Below are positions 6,358-7,400 of a stretch of DNA of 7,400 bases, in pieces. The first letter of the stretch is position 1. Every line of letters starts with the position of its first letter. Position numbers and translations under genes: made by a program. Below the pieces are notes generated by a model. The model made no database searches. It had not been told where the DNA came from and saw only the letters and a program-made list of their open reading frames with translations. Source of the DNA: an uncultured Ruminococcus sp. (GTDB taxonomy: Bacteria > Bacillota > Clostridia > Oscillospirales > Acutalibacteraceae); contig CADCOZ010000022.1 of the NCBI GenBank assembly GCA_902803125.1, positions 1-7,400 on the forward strand, read 5' to 3'.

Positions 6358-7257
6358 TCATACTAAAGCATCAAGTCCCTCCTTATTTTCAATATTCACA
6401 GCACCGACCTCGGCGTTGATTTTGCGAATCAGACCGGTCAGCGTTTTGCCGACACCTACTTCAATGAAGCGGTCGGCACCTTCACGAATCATATTTTCTA
6501 CGGTAGCCTGCCAGCGGACAGGATGATTGATTTGATTGGCGATCAGTTCTTTATAATCGCCCGCATAAGGCTGTGCGGTCACATTCGCATAAACGGGAAT
6601 GACCGGCTCCTGTACAGTTATAGAGGTGAGGTAGGCTCTCATACCTTCTGCCGCACTGTCCATAAACGGCGAATGGAACGCTCCGCTGACCGCTAACTGT
6701 TTGGCCTTGCCGCCGCATTCCTTGACCTTTTGGCACAAAGCGTCGATTTCCTCCCGTGAAGCCGCCACAACGGTTTGCGCCGGACTGTTATAATTGACCG
6801 GATAGGCCTTGGCGAAGCCGGAACAGATTTCCTCCGTTTGGGCGGGGGTGATCTTCATCACGGCCGCCATCGCACCGGGATTATCCTGTGCCGCCTTGTC
6901 CATGAGTTCGGCACGTTGGCACACTAAACGGAAAGCGTCCTCATACGAAAGCATTCCCGCAAACGCCAGTGCCGCTATTTCTCCCAGCGAAAAGCCTGCC
7001 ACGAAATCGGGCTGAATACCTTTTTCTGCCACGGCCGCCGCCGCCGCCAAATCGACAATAAACACACAAGGCTGTGTATTGATTGTTTGGGACAGTTCTT
7101 CTTTTGTCCCTTCAAAGCATTGTTGAAGCGTTCCGGGGCGAATAGCTTCTGCCATATCGAAAACCGCCTTGGCCGCCGCCGAACACTCATACAGTTCTTT
7201 TCCCATACCGGGCACCTGTGCGCCCTGCCCTGAAAATACCAATGCTGTTTTTGCCAT
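6358..7257 (-). CDS. fabD: Malonyl-CoA:ACP transacylase
   Basis: FabD moves the malonyl group made by acetyl-CoA carboxylase from CoA to acyl carrier protein, supplying the substrate for FabF. From the ATG at 7257 the protein has 299 residues, close to the family norm of about 310. Visible residues are Q11 in FSGQGAQVPGMG, the nucleophile S90 in GFSLGE (88-93), R115 in QRAELM and H195 in GAFHSPFM. The motif is usually GHSLGE, so Phe replaces His beside the active serine; the catalytic Ser-His pair is kept. The open frame continues upstream to 7371, but that extension has no FabD homology by eye and runs through the promoter-like sequence, the 5' leader and part of the palindromic repeat. The start at 7257 has GGAGAG just upstream and gives the standard MAKTALVFSGQG beginning. 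It appears to be the first gene of the transcript, with fabG 16 nt downstream. Confidence 0.96.
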   Translation of the reverse strand: MAKTALVFSGQGAQVPGMGKELYECSAAAKAVFDMAEAIRPGTLQQCFEGTKEELSQTINTQPCVFIVDLAAAAAVAEKGIQPDFVAGFSLGEIAALAFAGMLSYEDAFRLVCQRAELMDKAAQDNPGAMAAVMKITPAQTEEICSGFAKAYPVNYNSPAQTVVAASREEIDALCQKVKECGGKAKQLAVSGAFHSPFMDSAAEGMRAYLTSITVQEPVIPVYANVTAQPYAGDYKELIANQINHPVRWQATVENMIREGADRFIEVGVGKTLTGLIRKINAEVGAVNIENKEGLDALV

Positions 7258-7264
7258 ATATACA

Positions 7265-7270
7265 CTCTCC
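7265..7270 (-). promoter_or_regulatory. Ribosome-binding site that sets the fabD start
   Basis: GGAGAG (minus strand, 7270-7265) lies 7 nt before the ATG at 7257. It decides between this start and the longer reading frame that opens at 7371, which would include the promoter sequence in the coding region. Confidence 0.7.
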
Positions 7271-7305
7271 GTCCATTGTATTCCGACAGCCAGAACGCCA
7301 CCTTG

Positions 7306-7329
7306 ATTATACCACTTTCTGCCTGTCAA
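7306..7329 (-). promoter_or_regulatory. Promoter upstream of fabD with an extended -10 element
   Basis: On the minus strand, TATAAT (7311-7306) matches the sigma-70/SigA -10 consensus exactly and is preceded by TGG, giving the extended -10 form TGnTATAAT. A perfect TTGACA (7329-7324) lies upstream, but the spacer is only 12 nt, too short for a standard -35 to work with this -10. At 17 nt spacing the hexamer is CCGATT, a poor match. The promoter probably works through the extended -10. The start of transcription would fall near 7299, giving a leader of about 40 nt before fabD. I found no FapR-type or FabT-type operator around it by eye. Confidence 0.65.
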
Positions 7330-7346
7330 ATCGGGTCGTATCCTCT

Positions 7347-7400
7347 GTTGGGGCTTTGCCCCAAACCCCACCAGGGGGGCTCCCCCTGGACCCCCGTTGG
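7347..7400 (+). repeat. Paired-hairpin palindromic repeat, cut by the window edge
   Basis: Two perfect hairpins lie side by side: TTGGGGC-TTT-GCCCCAA (7348-7364) and CCAGGGGG-GCT-CCCCCTGG (7371-7389), each with a 3-nt loop. Each is followed by an A-then-C-run tail (AACCCCA and ACCCCC). The window ends in GTTGG (7396-7400), the same bases that open the element at 7347, so a second copy with a 49-nt period could continue outside. The sequence is non-coding in appearance and lies upstream of the fabD promoter. No T-run follows either hairpin on either strand, so it is not a typical terminator. It resembles GC-rich palindromic intergenic repeats that I recall from gut clostridia, but this cannot be confirmed from one copy. 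Confidence 0.6.

Noticed and set aside
7021..7050. GCC-rich short repeat
   Set aside because: It encodes an alanine run (about residues 71-76 of FabD) in a helical region and needs no other explanation.
7280..7345. FapR or FabT operator near the fabD promoter
   Set aside because: I looked for the FapR-type palindrome and the FabT-type TTTGA/TCAAA dyad. Only partial matches such as TTGATTAT over the -10 are present, with no symmetrical second half.
7258..7371. A 38-residue N-terminal extension of FabD opened by an upstream ATG
   Set aside because: It would translate the -10/-35 sequences and the leader, and it begins inside the palindromic repeat. It matches nothing in FabD, whereas ATG 7257 has a ribosome-binding site and the conserved N terminus.
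7348..7395. Possible G-quadruplex on the minus strand from four or more G-runs
   Set aside because: The G-runs are already accounted for by two perfect hairpins with their own C-runs, and the loop between the second and third G-runs would be long. Duplex stems are more likely.

Overview
This window is one compact fatty-acid synthesis operon. All eight genes lie on the minus strand and read from right to left: fabD, fabG, fabF, accB, fabZ, accC, accD, accA. This gene order and content is the type II FAS plus acetyl-CoA carboxylase cluster known from Firmicutes such as clostridia and streptococci. The short AccA, the purine-rich ribosome-binding sites and the palindromic intergenic repeats fit an anaerobic gut-type clostridium of moderate GC content. 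I cannot name the genus from sequence alone.

Layout, in transcription order. Positions 7400-7258 hold a palindromic repeat at the window edge, then a promoter-like sequence (extended -10 element at 7306-7311) and a ribosome-binding site in front of fabD. fabD, fabG, fabF, accB and fabZ follow with gaps of 15-56 nt. Between fabZ and accC there is a 217-nt gap, large for this operon. It is packed with inverted repeats, including a stem followed by six T residues on the transcribed strand, so it looks like an internal terminator or attenuator, or a dispersed structured repeat. accC, accD and accA follow. accD and accA overlap by 4 nt (ATGA). A strong intrinsic terminator lies right after the accA stop and closes the operon.

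How the genes work together: AccB (biotin carrier), AccC (biotin carboxylase) and AccD/AccA (carboxyltransferase) make malonyl-CoA. FabD moves the malonyl group to acyl carrier protein, FabF condenses it with the growing acyl-ACP, FabG reduces the 3-keto group and FabZ dehydrates the 3-hydroxyacyl-ACP. Enoyl-ACP reductase, FabH and ACP are needed to complete the cycle and are not in the window.

Every gene looks intact, with its key catalytic residues in place. This is core metabolism. The only parts not explained by the genes are the two non-coding elements (about 3178-3336 and 7347-7400) and the arrangement of the promoter. I found no evidence of a new biological system, and no tRNA, rRNA, CRISPR array or transposase gene.
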